Shown in pieces: positions 52,982-61,174 of a DNA stretch of 64,000 bases. Positions within the stretch are counted from its first letter, which is position 1; each line of letters begins with the position of its first letter. A model generated the notes under the pieces. That model was not told the origin of the DNA. It made no database searches and worked only from the letters and a program-made list of their open reading frames with translations. The stretch comes from Planctomycetota bacterium (GTDB lineage Bacteria > Planctomycetota > PLA2), in assembly GCA_021776785.1 (NCBI GenBank), contig JAJFFF010000018.1, positions 62,001 to 126,000 of the forward strand, written 5' to 3'. The position numbers were made by a program, and so were the translations under genes.

Positions 52982-54706
52982 CTAGCCGTGTTTGTAGACA
53001 AACACGTTGCCAGACGTCGCGTTCACGACCACGAAAACGTCGAGGTCGGGGCAGTAGCGCCAGCGACCATTCGTGCCGTTCCCGGGCGCACTCGGCGCCG
53101 ACGTGTTCACGCCACTCGTGCTGCGCGAAGTCCAAGTCATCGTCGCCGCGTTTAGCGCGTAGACCGTGCTGCCGCCGCTCCAGGCAACGATACGCTTCGT
53201 GCCGGGGTGGTAGGCGACGCCGGGGTACGAACGGCTCTCGATGTCGTTCGAGCCAGACGTCGAAACGCGCTGGCCCTCTTCGTTCGGCTTCGCGAGGTCC
53301 CAAACGGTGATCCCGCCCGAGCCGATCGCGTAGAACTTGTTCGTGTTCGGATCGATCTCGGCGTTGCGGCCGTAGCCGAACCAACCCGGATCCCACTCAA
53401 CGTGGATGGACCACTCGTTGGTCGTCGGGTCAAACGCCGCGAGCTTCGCCGCGCTGCCCCACGAACCGTGCATCCACATCCGCCCATCGGGGCCGACGGC
53501 CGAAACCGCCGCGATGCTCGCGCACGGCGCCGGAGCCACGTCGCTCCAACGCTTGGTGTCGAAGTTGAACGAGCGCGTGCGCTGGTCCTCGAATTGCCCG
53601 TCCTGCCAGAGGACGGCGCCACCGCCGGCGACGAAACGGTCGACCTGCGGGATGTATTCGATCATGTCGTACGTGTGGCGCGACATCGGCCCGCCATCGG
53701 CGTGCGCTTGGCGCCTCGAACCGTTCCCGGGATCGCCGCCGAACGAGCTCGGCTCGGTCAGGCGGGTCCAGCGGAAGTTCTTCATCGAGAATCCGTAGAT
53801 CTCGTTGCCGGAGTAGTCTCCGTGGCCGCCACCCCACACGAGGAGTTGGCTGCGCTTGGTGTCGAACGCCCCGCCGCTCCATGCACCGATGATGGCGCGG
53901 AACGAACCTTGCGGCTGCGGCGAGGGTGCCACAGCATCCATGGGCGTGTTCTTGATCTCGTACCACTGGCCCGGCTGCAAGTTCTGAATCGCCGTCAACA
54001 CCTCGCTGGGAGGCGCGGGCTCATCGCTGGGTTCAATCGTCGTGATCGACGACGTGTGCACGTCCGTGCCGCCGTTGTAGTTCGCTTCGATGCGAAGCGC
54101 GTGGCTGCCGGCCGATACCTGCGCGGGATCCAGCGTCCACTGGAAAGGCGCGCTCGAATCGTTGGCGACCTCGGAGCCGTCCAAGAGGAAGCGAACCGAA
54201 GTTACGCCTGCGCCTTGCACGGTCAACACGACCGACGCTTGAATGGATGCGCCGTCGGCCGGGACGATGAATTCGACTTCGCCCGATCCGGTCGGCTCTT
54301 CTTCTTCCTCTTCCTCCTCGCCGGGCTCTTCGCCGGACTCGGAAACAAGAGTGAGATTAACGGTCACGTTACGACGCGTTCCGTTTTGCACGGCGACAAG
54401 CTCGAGCTCGTGCGAACCAGCCGTGAACTGAGCGGGATCTAAGATCCACTCGTACGGAGATTCGTTGTCGGTCGAGATCGTTTCGCCGTCGAGCACAACC
54501 GAGACCGAAGTGATCCCCGTGCCCGTTGCTCCAATGGTGATCGGCTGCTGCACTTCTGCGCCGCTTTCGGGCAGAACAAACACCAGCGGCTCGGAGCCGA
54601 CGGATGTCGAATCGTTCTCAAGAACGTCCAGACACCCCGCTGTACTAATGAGTAGCGAGCACGTTGTGATCAACACGAGACGCGCTCGGTGTTTCAAATG
54701 AAACAT
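52982..54706 (-). CDS. Surface lipoprotein with two Ig-like domains and a kelch-type propeller (c-di-GMP controlled)
   Basis: 574 aa. The lipobox is in LLISTAGC (Cys25). Two Ig-like/cadherin-type domains (each with VVLDGETIS or FLLDGSEVA, AGSHELELVAVQNG/AGSHALRIEANYNG) are joined by an acidic Glu-rich linker (EEEEEEEEP). A kelch/galactose-oxidase-like propeller follows (about 270-570, GGAFDTKRSQLLVWGGGHGDYSGNEIYGF, WSGGSTVYALNAAT). Galactose-oxidase copper ligands cannot be confirmed. ATG 54706 is preceded by AGGAA and GGAGG and by a cyclic-di-GMP riboswitch. A matrix or adhesion role fits both regulation and domains. Confidence 0.75.
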   Translation of the reverse strand: MFHLKHRARLVLITTCSLLISTAGCLDVLENDSTSVGSEPLVFVLPESGAEVQQPITIGATGTGITSVSVVLDGETISTDNESPYEWILDPAQFTAGSHELELVAVQNGTRRNVTVNLTLVSESGEEPGEEEEEEEEPTGSGEVEFIVPADGASIQASVVLTVQGAGVTSVRFLLDGSEVANDSSAPFQWTLDPAQVSAGSHALRIEANYNGGTDVHTSSITTIEPSDEPAPPSEVLTAIQNLQPGQWYEIKNTPMDAVAPSPQPQGSFRAIIGAWSGGAFDTKRSQLLVWGGGHGDYSGNEIYGFSMKNFRWTRLTEPSSFGGDPGNGSRRQAHADGGPMSRHTYDMIEYIPQVDRFVAGGGAVLWQDGQFEDQRTRSFNFDTKRWSDVAPAPCASIAAVSAVGPDGRMWMHGSWGSAAKLAAFDPTTNEWSIHVEWDPGWFGYGRNAEIDPNTNKFYAIGSGGITVWDLAKPNEEGQRVSTSGSNDIESRSYPGVAYHPGTKRIVAWSGGSTVYALNAATMTWTSRSTSGVNTSAPSAPGNGTNGRWRYCPDLDVFVVVNATSGNVFVYKHG

Positions 54707-54752
54707 CGCTTTTCCTTACCTCCAGCAACCGGCTAAAAGCCAGTTGATTATG

Positions 54753-54848
54753 AACTCTTCGGTAGCTGGCTGCCCAATCCGTTTCCGAATCCGGGCCCTA
54801 TAGCTTTGCGTTGCCTCGGTTTCCCGAGGGTTGCCTTTATCGAAGCCC
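54753..54848 (-). promoter_or_regulatory. Cyclic-di-GMP-I (GEMM) riboswitch upstream of the kelch lipoprotein gene
   Basis: Minus-strand leader reads CTTCGATAAAGGCAACC, a GC-rich P2 hairpin (CTCGG-GAAA-CCGAG tetraloop), CAACGCAAAGCTATAGGGCC, a second stem (GGATTCGGAAACGGATT) and GGGCAGCCAGCTACCGAAGAG. These are the fixed GEMM-I parts: AAAGGCAA, GACGCAAAGCTA-like core, GGGCC and the GNCAGCCAGNTACCG end; the P1 arms CTTCG/CGAAG pair. Between aptamer and ribosome binding site lies a 9-bp hairpin (54726-54746, CAACTGGCT-TTT-AGCCGGTTG) close to GGAGG (54723-54719) without a T-run, which suggests control of translation. Whether binding turns expression on or off cannot be read from sequence. Confidence 0.92.
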
Positions 54849-54958
54849 GCGGCGAAAAAGCACAACGGTCTCCGAAGCAAGCGTATCACCGGTTTGGCGA
54901 CGGCGACTGGCGCGACCGACAGCACCGTCTCAACGTGAGACACGCGTGCGCATCGCGC

Positions 54959-54994
54959 AAAAAAAAGCGGCGCGCCCCATGGGGAGCGCGCCGC
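54959..54994 (-). terminator. Rho-independent terminator of the large secreted protein gene
   Basis: GCGGCGCGC and TCCCC arms pair with GGGGC/GCGCGCCGC around AT; eight T follow on the minus strand. 30 bp beyond the stop at 55024. Confidence 0.9.
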
Positions 54995-55023
54995 GAAATA
55001 GCTTATTGCGTTTTGTCGCGAGC

Positions 55024-58000
55024 CTACGGTGCGTTCACCGAGGGCTTGTTCGAGATGGGCGAGAAGTGCCCGTTCTCACTGATCGCATACACGAGGCAAT
55101 AGATCTTCGTTCCTGCGCCTGCCGAGACGGTGAAGTCGAGCGACTGGCTCGAGCCAGGCGTCGCTTCCAGCGACTGGTTGACGGCCGTACCCGAGAACGG
55201 GTTCGACTGAGCCGGATCCGTCGTGTACGAACTTGAGAACGGCTTGGTCGACCACACGACGTGGAACGCTTTCGCGTCCGCGGGTGTCGTCCAGGTCAGC
55301 CGGATCTTGTTGTTCGCCGTCGTCGCCGCAAGATTGTTGATCTTGGCCGGCGCGTCGGTCACGACATTGAAGTCCAGGATGAAGTTGGTGATGCGGCCAT
55401 ACGGACCGCCGTCCCAATTGATCGTGTTCGAAAGGTTGTTGAACGGTTCACGTCCACCGTTGACACCGCCGTTTAGGTACTCGAGCAGCAGAGGCTGGTA
55501 CTCGGTCATACCGGTCTTGACGATGAGATACGCGGACGGGTCCGCCAAGGGCGTCGACGTTCCGCCAGACCCCTCGCGGGACGAGGGCGGGTTGTCGTAC
55601 TCCCAGTGGTACTCGAACTGCGCTTGGTGCGTGTTGTACGCCACGATGCCCCACCAGTACTGGAACGCCTGGTTGTAGATATCGCGTTGGTAACCCTGCG
55701 TCTCGTCACAGATCTGCGCCAGCGCGCCGGCCAAGAAGCCGTGCTCGAACTGCGAGGTGATGTGACGACCGAGCGCCGAACCGCCGAAGCTTCCGTTCTT
55801 TTCGATACGGTGCAAGGCGAGCGCCGGCATGCGAACACGCAACCAAGTCATCAGGTCCTGATCGCCTGTGACGCGGTACGCCTGCATGGCGTTCGCGAGG
55901 CTGTGCCCCTCGCCACGAACGGTGACCCAACCCGTGCGCGAGTGCCAGCTCCAACCGGCGAAGTCATCGAAGGCGCGTTCCGACATGCGGAACTCCTTGA
56001 TGAAGTCATACCAGTCGCGAATCCAGTAGTTACCGGACAGCCAGTAGAACTCTTCGACGTGATAGAACCAGCCGTGCGCGTTGTCGCGCGGGTGCCAGCC
56101 ATCCCAGCTCGTGCCGGGAAGATAGCCGGACGCCAACGGCTGCGAGTCGTCTTGACGACTCGTGTCGTAGTTACGCCACGAGGCCGACGAGTACGGATCC
56201 TGCGAGGGCTGAACGCGCTCGAAGTCCTCTTCGACGGTGTACTCGGCGATCCACTGCGCGCGTGCACGCAGTTCGCCCATGGCATAGGCTTCCGCCGTCA
56301 ACCACTTGTCGACGCGGCCGGTGGCCACGATCGCCATGGAAGATTCGGGGAATCCGCCCGTCGCGGCGGCCGCCTTGCGTTCGACGTCGGCCATCGCATC
56401 TTTCCAACCGAAGTTGTAGATGTCGGAGCCTTGTTCAACCGAGCGGGCGGCGAGCAACTCGAGCTTGCCCGTGTCGTCGTCTTCGGTAACGAATTCGTTG
56501 ATCGGGACGATGCCGCCCCAGATGAAGCTCGACTTCGTACGCTGGTACTCAGCGACCGGCACGAACGGAATCGGATGACGCGAGAACGTCATCGCCAAAC
56601 GATCGAGCTCTGTGGCCGAGACGTTGGCGCCATGGAAATAAATCATCGACTCCTTCACGACATGCTGCATGTCGTCGAGCCAGTACAGGCCCGTGGAGTT
56701 GATGCCACCGCCGTCGCGCTGCGCGCTCCAACGGGGCCATAGGCGCACGGCAACGTTGCCGTCGCTCTCTACTTCGTAGCCGTTCGGCCACAACTCCGCC
56801 ATCTGGCGCGTCGTGACGAACACGCCGCGGTTGCTGTCGGAAACGTCGGCCCAACCGTAAGACGGTTCGCCGCCTACGTTGTCGCCAGCGCGCAGAGTGC
56901 TGTTGTTGTTGGTGTTGTGGACGGACGAATCCTTCACCGAGCTCTGGAACAGGTAGCGACCGCCGCTAACGGTGCCGGTCCAGTGGTTGCCCGGGCCGGG
57001 CGCCATCGTGACCGTCGGGTTCGAAAGCGTCGGCTTAATGTTGAGGCTCACATCCTCGAAGTAGAGCGGCGCCGAGAAGCGCACGTTCTTCGCCGAGTTC
57101 TGGAGCTGGTAGTCCATCTTGATGTACGACTTGCCGGCGTACGCATAAATGCGCATGGCGAAGCCGTGGTCGTGGTCGTCGCGGCTCGTGTACTGACCGA
57201 TCGAGCTGATCCGCAACACGGTGCGCATCGGGCCCTCTTCTTCGATCTTGACCTTTAGGTTGCCGCGATCGCGCGCGCGCTGGATGTCGCCGGACAAACG
57301 GCCTTCGAAGACCGCGCCTTCCGACGAACCCGGCGAAACCATGCGCTCGCCGCTTTGATACGTGCCGTCACCATTTGTGTCGAGGTCAACGGTGTCAAAG
57401 ATGTTGAAGCCGTTGTCCTTGACCGTGAAGCGAACCACACCGGTATCGACCGTGTAGACGCCGTTGTTCTCCGTGACCGTGACCGACTTGGACGGCGCGG
57501 GACCCGCACCTTCCTGGGTCTGGAACGAGTAGAACGCGTGCGAGTTCGCGCCGACGGTGGCGCGGAAGTGCACCATGACGTGACGGAGCGAGTTGTCGCG
57601 CGCCCACCAGCGGTTCAACACTTCGAACTGCGCCGGCACAGCTGTGCCTTCGCCGTCAACCATGCGGAAACCATCGGTGTTTTGATAGACGCCGTAGGTC
57701 AAGGGGATCACTGCCGTGACCGGATAGTCAACCGCACCCTGGCCGGACGAGTCTTTGATCTTGAGCGCCACGCCGCCCTGCGGCTCGCCCGGATCGACCG
57801 GCGGAAGAGTCGGCGGAGGATTCGTGCCGGGGTTTTCCGGGTTTTCTTCTTCCTCTTCTTCTTCCTCTTCGGCGGGCGGCTCGTTGGCGCCCGTGTCGAT
57901 CTCCGACACGTCCACGCTCATCACGTAGCTGCCGCCCACGGTGAAGCGGACTTTGGTCGCGAAGTTGTCTGTGTCACTGTCCAGCGCGGCTGCCAGAGAC

Positions 58001-58293
58001 ACGTATTGCGTGACGTTCCAGTTGGAACCGGTAAACGTCAGCGCGAAACCGTCTTCGATCGAAATCGAACCGTCGCCGTTTTCGAGCTCCGCTCGAACGA
58101 CAACGTTTCCTGACGGTTGTTCGTTAAGGCGAACACCTACCTGCGCACTTTGGCCCTCGGTCACTGAGACGTTCATCGTATCGATGACGACCTGCGCTCC
58201 CTCTGTCGAAAACAGAGTTGAGTCGCAGCCAGTGACGAGCACCAACATGCAGGCTGCAAGCCAAGCGGTCGCTTGGCGCACCCATAGGTTCAT
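55024..58293 (-). CDS. Large secreted lipoprotein, RIFT-barrel/exo-rhamnogalacturonan-lyase-like (c-di-GMP controlled)
   Basis: 1089 aa. Lipobox VLVTGC (Cys23). A Calx-beta/cadherin-like domain (about 35-135) is followed by a Glu-rich/Pro-rich linker. The main region (about 175-950) begins AVDYPVTAVIPLTYGVYQNTDGFRMVDGEGTAVPAQFEVLNRWWARDNSLRHVMVHF, which resembles the N-terminal RIFT-barrel of PcRGLX/YetA-like (exo-rhamnogalacturonan lyase-type, PL26-like) proteins, then an (alpha/alpha)6-like part. A fibronectin-III domain (about 1000-1085) ends it. ATG 58293 has GGAGGG 5 bases upstream. Carbohydrate degradation or binding at the surface is likely; the enzyme class is tentative. Confidence 0.7.
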   Translation of the reverse strand: MNLWVRQATAWLAACMLVLVTGCDSTLFSTEGAQVVIDTMNVSVTEGQSAQVGVRLNEQPSGNVVVRAELENGDGSISIEDGFALTFTGSNWNVTQYVSLAAALDSDTDNFATKVRFTVGGSYVMSVDVSEIDTGANEPPAEEEEEEEEENPENPGTNPPPTLPPVDPGEPQGGVALKIKDSSGQGAVDYPVTAVIPLTYGVYQNTDGFRMVDGEGTAVPAQFEVLNRWWARDNSLRHVMVHFRATVGANSHAFYSFQTQEGAGPAPSKSVTVTENNGVYTVDTGVVRFTVKDNGFNIFDTVDLDTNGDGTYQSGERMVSPGSSEGAVFEGRLSGDIQRARDRGNLKVKIEEEGPMRTVLRISSIGQYTSRDDHDHGFAMRIYAYAGKSYIKMDYQLQNSAKNVRFSAPLYFEDVSLNIKPTLSNPTVTMAPGPGNHWTGTVSGGRYLFQSSVKDSSVHNTNNNSTLRAGDNVGGEPSYGWADVSDSNRGVFVTTRQMAELWPNGYEVESDGNVAVRLWPRWSAQRDGGGINSTGLYWLDDMQHVVKESMIYFHGANVSATELDRLAMTFSRHPIPFVPVAEYQRTKSSFIWGGIVPINEFVTEDDDTGKLELLAARSVEQGSDIYNFGWKDAMADVERKAAAATGGFPESSMAIVATGRVDKWLTAEAYAMGELRARAQWIAEYTVEEDFERVQPSQDPYSSASWRNYDTSRQDDSQPLASGYLPGTSWDGWHPRDNAHGWFYHVEEFYWLSGNYWIRDWYDFIKEFRMSERAFDDFAGWSWHSRTGWVTVRGEGHSLANAMQAYRVTGDQDLMTWLRVRMPALALHRIEKNGSFGGSALGRHITSQFEHGFLAGALAQICDETQGYQRDIYNQAFQYWWGIVAYNTHQAQFEYHWEYDNPPSSREGSGGTSTPLADPSAYLIVKTGMTEYQPLLLEYLNGGVNGGREPFNNLSNTINWDGGPYGRITNFILDFNVVTDAPAKINNLAATTANNKIRLTWTTPADAKAFHVVWSTKPFSSSYTTDPAQSNPFSGTAVNQSLEATPGSSQSLDFTVSAGAGTKIYCLVYAISENGHFSPISNKPSVNAP

Positions 58294-58363
58294 GGAAACC
58301 CTCCTACCTTCCGTAGTGTACGCGAACGGGATTTCTACCCGTCCGCCATATGCGTTGCTTAAA

Positions 58364-58466
58364 AACTCTTCGGTAGCTGGCTACCCAAACCGGATCTCTT
58401 TTTCCGGCCTGGGTCCTATAGCTTTGCGTCCACCCGGTTACCCGGGGGTTGCCTTTATCGGAGCCG
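58364..58466 (-). promoter_or_regulatory. Cyclic-di-GMP-I (GEMM) riboswitch upstream of the RIFT-barrel lipoprotein gene
   Basis: Same fixed elements as the other copy: GATAAAGGCAACC, P2 hairpin (CCCGG-GTAA-CCGGG), GGACGCAAAGCTATAGGACC, P3 (CCGG-AAAAAGAGAT-CCGG) and TGGGTAGCCAGCTACCGAAGAG. GNRA-type tetraloops close P2 in both. A separate 9-bp hairpin (58322-58346, GCGGACGGG/CCCGTTCGC) stands between aptamer and the GGAGGG ribosome binding site (58304-58299), again without a T-run. Loop and stem sequences differ from the first copy, so this is an independent aptamer and not a recent duplication. Confidence 0.92.
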
Positions 58467-58905
58467 TTCGCGTGCACGCACCGCCAAAGCGGCACCCGGA
58501 TGCACCGGTTCTCCGGCGGAAGGCTAGCCCTATTCTGCGATGCGGCAAGCCCGCCGCATTGGTTCCATCTTGTGACGTGTTCAATTTTTTGAACAACGCC
58601 GGACCGCGCCGCGACAAAGGCAACACCTGCGCGACGACAAAGATGACGTCGATGTTCGCGCAACCTCTAAGTTAAGGAGCGAGTGGAACCAACGACGGCG
58701 GCAGCGCGTCGCGACAGCGAAACGTTTGCGCACCTTCGGTCGGTCACGTTATGGAACAACGTCTCATGCTGTGTCGCGCAAGGCGCAATCTCACGTCACG
58801 TTCGAAACGTGATAACTCCGAGATTTGGAGAGAGAGTGCTGTGTTCGTACGTCGAGCGCAGCGAGGGTTCATCAAGATTCACAACAACGAGGTAGGGAGG
58901 CCACC
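58467..58905. other. Divergent promoter region, no gene
   Basis: 439 bp separate the riboswitch from the divergent PQQ dehydrogenase. A short + strand frame (58683-58895) has no family pattern. The region must hold both promoters; an inverted repeat CACGTTCGAAACGTG-like (58797-58811) is visible and might be an operator. No second riboswitch was seen on the + strand. Confidence 0.4.
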
Positions 58906-61155
58906 GTGTCACGGAGACTTCTAGCCCTAATCTATATATGTTTCGTAGTCGGCTGCGCGCAGAGCATTCTGCCGCTGCCTCCGGAGGAGGAGCCTCCGGT
59001 GGAAGAGCCGCCCCCCGAAGAAGAGCCCGAGCCCGATCCGTTCGGATTGACCGAACGCGTAACGGTAACCGGCCTCCAATTCCCCATCGACGCTCCCACC
59101 AGCGGCCCGGTCGAAGTCGAAGAGACATTTGAAAACCTCGGCTTTTTTAACCGCCCGGTGATGGTCACCCACGCCGGCGACGGCACCGACCGCATCTTCG
59201 TGGTCGAGCGCTTCGGCAAGATCTACGTATTCGACAACGACCCCGAGGTTTCGACCAAGACCCTGTTCTTGGACCTGAGCGACGAGGTTTTGATCGACGG
59301 CGAGATGGGCCTGTTGGCGATGGCCTTCGATCCGGACTACGACGACAACGGATACTTCTACGTCCACTACAACGCCGCCGGCCCGCGCCGCTCGGTGATT
59401 TCGCGCTTCAAGGTCTCGTCCACCGACGCGGACGTGGCCGACTCGTCGAGCGAGAAGGTTCTCGTCGAGGTCTCGCAGCCGCACGGCAACCACAATGGCG
59501 GCGCGCTGTGCTTCGGCCCCGACGACATGCTCTACGCGAGCTTCGGCGACGGTGGCCTCGGCGGAGATCCGCAGGGCAACGGCCAGAACCGCGAGAACCT
59601 GCTCAGCACCGTCATCCGCATCGATCCGCATGCGGCCGCCCCGTACATCCCGTCCGACAACCCGTTCGCGGATGAAGGCGGCGGAGTGCGCGGCGAGATC
59701 TGGGCGTTTGGGTTCCGCAACCCTTGGCGCATGAGCTTTGACCGCGACACCGGCGACCTCTGGCTCGGCGATGTCGGCGATACCACTTGGGAAGAGATCA
59801 ACCTGATCAAAAAGGGCGCCAACTACGGTTGGTCCGGATACGAAGGAAGCCGCAAGACCAACACCGAACTCTCGCACGGAACGCACGAAACGTCCGTTCG
59901 CGAGTATGGGCGCAGCCAGGGCGGCGCGGTCATCGGCGGCTACATCTATCGCGGCTCGCGCATCACGTCGCTTCGCGGCGCGTACGTCTACGGCGACAAC
60001 ACGTCGTCGGAGGTATACATCATGCGCCTCAGCGGCACGACCGTCACGTCGCACGAATCTCTGGGCCAGTTGAGCGGTGCTCCGGCCGGATTCGGTGAAG
60101 ACGAAGACGGCGAACTCTACGTCTGTGAGTACTACCCGGGTCGCATCTACACGTTGCGCGCGGGCGAGGGCGGCGGCGGCGAAGAGCCCGCGATTCCGGC
60201 CAAGTTGTCCGACACCGGGTTGTTTGACAGCACGACCGAACTTACACCCGTCGACGGGCTCATCGAGTACGAGGTCAACTCACCGCTTTGGTCCGACGGC
60301 GCGCTCAAGCGGCGCTGGATGGCTTTGCCCGGGAACAAGAAGATCGATTTCAGTGCGTCCGGCGAGTGGGACTTCCCCGTCGGGACGGTTTTGGTCAAGC
60401 ACTTCGAGTTGCGTCTATCCGACTCGGAGACCACGCGCCTCGAAACGCGCGTCATGGTCTATGAGCGCGAAGGCTGGGCCGGCTACACCTACAAGTGGAA
60501 CTTCCTCCAGACCGACGCCGATCTTTTGAGCGATGCCGACACCGAGACGTACACGGTGGAAGACGACGAAGCGCCCGGCGGCACGCGCGAACAGACGTGG
60601 GACTTCCCGAGTCGTTCGCAGTGCTTCCAGTGCCACACGCCGGTTGCCGGATTCGTGCTCGGACTGCGCACGCGTCAGATCAACGGTTCGTTCGATTACA
60701 ACGGTACCGTCGATAACCAACTGCGCGCCTGGAACCACATCAATCTCTTCGATACCGACATCGGCGATCATGAAGACCATGAAGCGATGCCGAACCCGTC
60801 CGACGAGTCACAACCTGTGGCCGATCGAGCACGGGCTTACCTCGAGATCAACTGCGCACAGTGCCACCAACCCGGCGGCTCGACGCAGGGCAACTTCAAC
60901 CTACGTTTCGACATCAACTTAGACAGCATGAACGTCGTCGACGTGCGCCCGACGCAAGGCGGATTGGGCCTCGACGACGCGTTCCGCATCAAGCGCGGCT
61001 CGAAAGAGTCGAGCGTGTTGTGGGAGCGCATGCTGCGCACGGACACCACCCGAATGCCGCGTCTGGGCAGTCGCCTCGTGGACCCATTGGCCCGCGATCT
61101 CATCGGAAGATGGATCGACGACGGCGCACAGCCAAGCTCGACCGAAGACGGCTAG
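58906..61155 (+). CDS. PQQ-dependent sugar dehydrogenase-like lipoprotein with C-terminal diheme cytochrome c domain
   Basis: 749 aa from GTG 58906, with GGGAGG 6 bases upstream. Lipobox FVVGC (Cys17), then a Pro/Glu-rich linker. The glucose/sorbosone dehydrogenase propeller (about 70-440) shows PVMVTHAGDGTDRIFVVERFGKIYVFDN, GLLAMAFDPDYDDNGYFYVHY, HGNHNGGALCFGPDDMLYASFGDGG and FGFRNPWRMSFD. The C-terminal part (about 450-745) has two CxxCH heme sites, CFQCH at 573-577 and CAQCH at 650-654, in the style of the HNE_0200 conserved family found with such dehydrogenases. Electrons from sugar oxidation could pass directly to the heme domain. Exported and membrane-anchored. Confidence 0.85.
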   Translation: MSRRLLALIYICFVVGCAQSILPLPPEEEPPVEEPPPEEEPEPDPFGLTERVTVTGLQFPIDAPTSGPVEVEETFENLGFFNRPVMVTHAGDGTDRIFVVERFGKIYVFDNDPEVSTKTLFLDLSDEVLIDGEMGLLAMAFDPDYDDNGYFYVHYNAAGPRRSVISRFKVSSTDADVADSSSEKVLVEVSQPHGNHNGGALCFGPDDMLYASFGDGGLGGDPQGNGQNRENLLSTVIRIDPHAAAPYIPSDNPFADEGGGVRGEIWAFGFRNPWRMSFDRDTGDLWLGDVGDTTWEEINLIKKGANYGWSGYEGSRKTNTELSHGTHETSVREYGRSQGGAVIGGYIYRGSRITSLRGAYVYGDNTSSEVYIMRLSGTTVTSHESLGQLSGAPAGFGEDEDGELYVCEYYPGRIYTLRAGEGGGGEEPAIPAKLSDTGLFDSTTELTPVDGLIEYEVNSPLWSDGALKRRWMALPGNKKIDFSASGEWDFPVGTVLVKHFELRLSDSETTRLETRVMVYEREGWAGYTYKWNFLQTDADLLSDADTETYTVEDDEAPGGTREQTWDFPSRSQCFQCHTPVAGFVLGLRTRQINGSFDYNGTVDNQLRAWNHINLFDTDIGDHEDHEAMPNPSDESQPVADRARAYLEINCAQCHQPGGSTQGNFNLRFDINLDSMNVVDVRPTQGGLGLDDAFRIKRGSKESSVLWERMLRTDTTRMPRLGSRLVDPLARDLIGRWIDDGAQPSSTEDG

Positions 61156-61174
61156 GCGCGCCTCTAAATCAGCA

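Noticed and set aside
58467..58905. Riboswitch in front of the PQQ dehydrogenase gene
   Set aside because: No GEMM core or other recognised aptamer on the plus strand.
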